A stretch of DNA of 64,000 bases from a virus, in the IMG/VR virus record IMGVR_UViG_3300024308_000016, positions 208,394 through 272,393 of that record, one strand, 5' to 3'. Of this stretch, positions 61,984 to 64,000 are shown piece after piece; the first letter of the stretch is position 1; the number at the start of each line of letters is the position of its first letter. The notes under the pieces were generated by a model. The model made no database searches. It worked only from the letters and a program-made list of their open reading frames with translations, and was not told the origin of the DNA. A program made the translations under genes and the position numbers.

Positions 61984-63207
61984 TCAGCTTTGGTAACCAG
62001 TCATAACACGCAGCATGATGTACAAGATCACAGCCGTTCGGGTGGCCATGACGAGTGACTCGGAGATGCCCTTGTGCTGGGACACGATAAGTGCAGCTCC
62101 CTGCTCCCGGATGCTCAAAAGTGCTGGATCCATGGAGCGTGTGGACAGGAACAGGTTCTTCAGCGTGGTCAAGATGAAAGGCCAATCACGCCTTTTGCTC
62201 ACCGGCACGTTCTTGTCGATGTAGAAAGCGCTTTGCACGATCACATCGACCACGAACTTGTCGACCTTCTTGTTCCATTTCGGATCTGTGTAGGCGTGGC
62301 TCATCCATTCGAGCACCGAACGGATCATCTTGAACGAGGAGTTGGAGTTCATGTCCGCCACCACGGTGATCAGGTCGTTGTCGATCCAGCCATGTGGATC
62401 ATTCAACAAGTTCCTCACGTAGTTGACCAGGCTTTCAGTGCCTTTGGTCTTTTCCCGAAGCACCACATCTCCGTCCGCATCCACGATGGTGGCTGTGTTC
62501 ACACCGATGGACTCCCCGGAGGAATGCACACGGTCGAACTCGTCGTAGTAGATGCGAAATACGTCCTTGAAGCGTCCCTGCGAGTCACTGATCACGCCCG
62601 TGATGACGATGTCGTCGTTGAACATGCTCAGGCGGTCGTAGTTCAGACCATTGGGATCAACCATGGCCTCTGCCCGATACTCGCATAGCTTCTTCCACGA
62701 ACCCAGCGTCTTGATCAGGTTTTTGTTGCTCATGTTGGCGTACGCCGCCTGAGCCACCTTCGGATCTGCGTTGTAGTGGAAGTAGTTGTTGGTCAGCGCG
62801 ATCACCGTGCGGTAGCAAAAGATCATCGCCGTATCGAATGCTCCACGCAGGCGCATCTTGTCCGTCAGATGCGGCGTGTGGTAGAACCTGTGGATCATGT
62901 ACATGAGCGTCAGGTTCAGGATGTCCGCGGTGATGGAGTTTTCCTGGTAGATGGTGTCCAGCCTTCGGATATCGCGCTCCAGTGACGAGTAGTCCACCCC
63001 GATGGTGCGGTCAAAGAACCTTAAGATCTCCCGAGGCAGCAGCCGAAGTGTCTGCACTCCCAGCAAAGCGGAGCCAAAGAACTGGATGTGGTCTTGGTTC
63101 TTGGTGGCGATGAAGAGCTGATACTCGTAGACTCCACGAGCTAAGTTCTTGTCGAACTTGACCTTTTCAAAGTGTCGGTCAAAGACATCTGCGAGGGAGT
63201 GATCCAT
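61984..63207 (-). CDS. Virion structural protein candidate (407 aa)
   Basis: GGAAGTGATAAG precedes ATG 63207. The protein is soluble and helix-rich, with many His/Tyr in YMIHRFYHTPHL and a C-terminal helix AVILYIMLRVMTGYQS. No motif is recognised. It starts 6 nt after the upstream gene stop, so the two form an operon. The region upstream of terL in phiKZ (gp26-28) holds structural and uncharacterised virion proteins, so the same is inferred. Confidence 0.7.
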   Translation of the reverse strand: MDHSLADVFDRHFEKVKFDKNLARGVYEYQLFIATKNQDHIQFFGSALLGVQTLRLLPREILRFFDRTIGVDYSSLERDIRRLDTIYQENSITADILNLTLMYMIHRFYHTPHLTDKMRLRGAFDTAMIFCYRTVIALTNNYFHYNADPKVAQAAYANMSNKNLIKTLGSWKKLCEYRAEAMVDPNGLNYDRLSMFNDDIVITGVISDSQGRFKDVFRIYYDEFDRVHSSGESIGVNTATIVDADGDVVLREKTKGTESLVNYVRNLLNDPHGWIDNDLITVVADMNSNSSFKMIRSVLEWMSHAYTDPKWNKKVDKFVVDVIVQSAFYIDKNVPVSKRRDWPFILTTLKNLFLSTRSMDPALLSIREQGAALIVSQHKGISESLVMATRTAVILYIMLRVMTGYQS

Positions 63208-63213
63208 GACTTA

Positions 63214-63834
63214 TCACTTCCCCGAGGTCTTCTTGGCCATCTGCACGACCATCTGGCCGATTGCCATAGGCCGGATAGCCACTTGCACGCCCAAGCTGGT
63301 CGCGTGCTTGACCAAGCTCTCAGCGGTATGGCACAGTTTGCCCTCTGCCGCCAGCACCACGCCCACATTAGCGTTGGGGTTTTCATTCTTGCGCTCGATC
63401 AGCCGGCTCATCACACGTGTGAGTTCCGTGCTGGGCAGATCTGTGCCATCGGCCACATACAGATAGCCTTGGGAAGTGCCGTGCTCACCATTCTTGGCCA
63501 CGCCATCAGCGCTCACGTCCACAAAGCCAGTAGGCGTGCCACTGGTGGGACCCTTGGCGTCGTCTTCTTCCACGCTCAGAGCAGCCACAATAGCTCCCAT
63601 GCTCTCTTTGCTCAAGACCCTGTTCAAGATCTCGGTGTATTGGTGGCCCAACGGACCGTCCAGCATGATGGCGGGAGCTTTGCTCTTGTCGATGGTGATC
63701 CCGCCTTCCGTCACATCCACCTTGTAGGGTTTGTGGGTGATGGGGTCTGTACGAGTTTCCAGCTCACTGCTGGCTTTGACCAGCTTCGGATCATCTTCTA
63801 CTTCCTTTTGGGCCAAGCTGAGGTTAAACGTCAT
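63214..63834 (-). CDS. Virion-associated protein candidate (206 aa)
   Basis: I chose ATG 63834, with AGGAG about 8 nt upstream; the extension of the frame runs through a terminator hairpin. Residues 1-115 are acidic and probably partly disordered, with a Gly/Thr stretch. The C-terminal half is a compact alpha/beta fold (ANVGVVLAAEGKLCHTAESL, VQVAIRPMAIGQMVVQM). No family is recognised. It heads the minus-strand operon leading to TerL. Confidence 0.7.
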   Translation of the reverse strand: MTFNLSLAQKEVEDDPKLVKASSELETRTDPITHKPYKVDVTEGGITIDKSKAPAIMLDGPLGHQYTEILNRVLSKESMGAIVAALSVEEDDAKGPTSGTPTGFVDVSADGVAKNGEHGTSQGYLYVADGTDLPSTELTRVMSRLIERKNENPNANVGVVLAAEGKLCHTAESLVKHATSLGVQVAIRPMAIGQMVVQMAKKTSGK

Positions 63835-63920
63835 GGTGCTACACTCCTGGATGTATATAGATAGGTGTTCGGGTAGATCATCGAAGATCAGTTCACTGGA
63901 TCTTGCGCAAAGTACCCCCT

Positions 63921-63950
63921 CACCCACACCCCGTAGCAGGAGTGTGGGTG
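63921..63950. terminator. Hairpin upstream of the terL operon
   Basis: Stem CACCCACAC / GTGTGGGTG with a 12-nt loop. It probably terminates a minus-strand gene lying beyond the window. Confidence 0.55.
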
Positions 63951-63990
63951 AAAGGATAAGATGACGTGTGTATTACCTGAGTAGTATCTA

Positions 63991-64000
63991 GGGGGGGGGG
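63991..64000. other. Terminal G run
   Basis: The window ends in ten G. Just before it, 63967-63983 reads GTGTATTACCTGAGTAG, a partial match to the repeated promoter-like motif. The G run could be biological but is also a common sequencing or assembly end artefact. Confidence 0.5.

Noticed and set aside
1-64000. tRNA genes and CRISPR arrays
   Set aside because: No cloverleaf with a T-arm consensus and no regularly spaced direct repeats were seen; the GGTTCAACGAC at 33979 belongs to the intron R element.

Overview
The window is a piece of a jumbo tailed phage genome related to phiKZ (contractile tail, multi-subunit phage-encoded RNA polymerases). It carries a TerL, a contractile tail sheath and a tube-like protein, a very large tape-measure protein with two peptidoglycan-hydrolase domains, a T4 gp21-type prohead protease, RNase H and RecA-like proteins, and split beta and beta-prime RNA polymerase subunits. 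The order tape measure / beta-prime N-part / beta N-part / two or three structural genes / protease, and RNase H / RecA-like / beta C-part, is the order I recall for phiKZ gp181-180-178-177-176-175 and gp155-152-149. That identifies the polymerase as the virion-packaged enzyme (vRNAP). No tRNA, CRISPR array or transposase was seen. The host cannot be read from the window. The GC-rich, strongly C/G-ending codon use would suit a beta- or gammaproteobacterium.

Layout. 1-6.8 kb: two small tandem structural genes, a baseplate-spike candidate, a Rad50/SbcC-like ATPase and two structural genes on the minus strand. 6.9-13.8 kb: RNase H, RecA-like ATPase and the C-terminal piece of RNAP beta. 13.8-18.7 kb: small unknown genes, one with an internally duplicated domain. 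18.8-28.5 kb (minus): a large tail/baseplate candidate and the tape measure. 28.5-38.6 kb (plus): beta-prime N-part, beta N-part, structural genes and protease. 38.8-40.5 kb: a membrane protein and two small proteins. 40.6-43.7 kb (minus): tube-like protein and sheath. 43.7-49.1 kb: three virion candidates. 49.2-59.2 kb (plus): an accessory block with an Arr-like ADP-ribosyltransferase fold candidate, three tandem BCS1-like AAA+ paralogues and several unknowns. 59.3-63.8 kb (minus): TerL and three upstream genes. The last ten bases are a G run.

The most striking feature is a pair of related, ORF-less group I introns in the two adjacent vRNAP genes. One splits the beta-prime catalytic NADFDGD-type motif between its first and second aspartates. 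The other sits in an equally conserved beta motif. Both break the polymerase reading frames, so active vRNAP needs two self-splicing events. Other points of interest are a 27-nt promoter-like motif repeated five times on the plus strand, strong hairpin terminators at almost every convergent junction, a gene with a good Shine-Dalgarno whose only ATG is followed at once by a stop, and a W-x-P...HPLL motif shared by the RNase H and RecA-like proteins.
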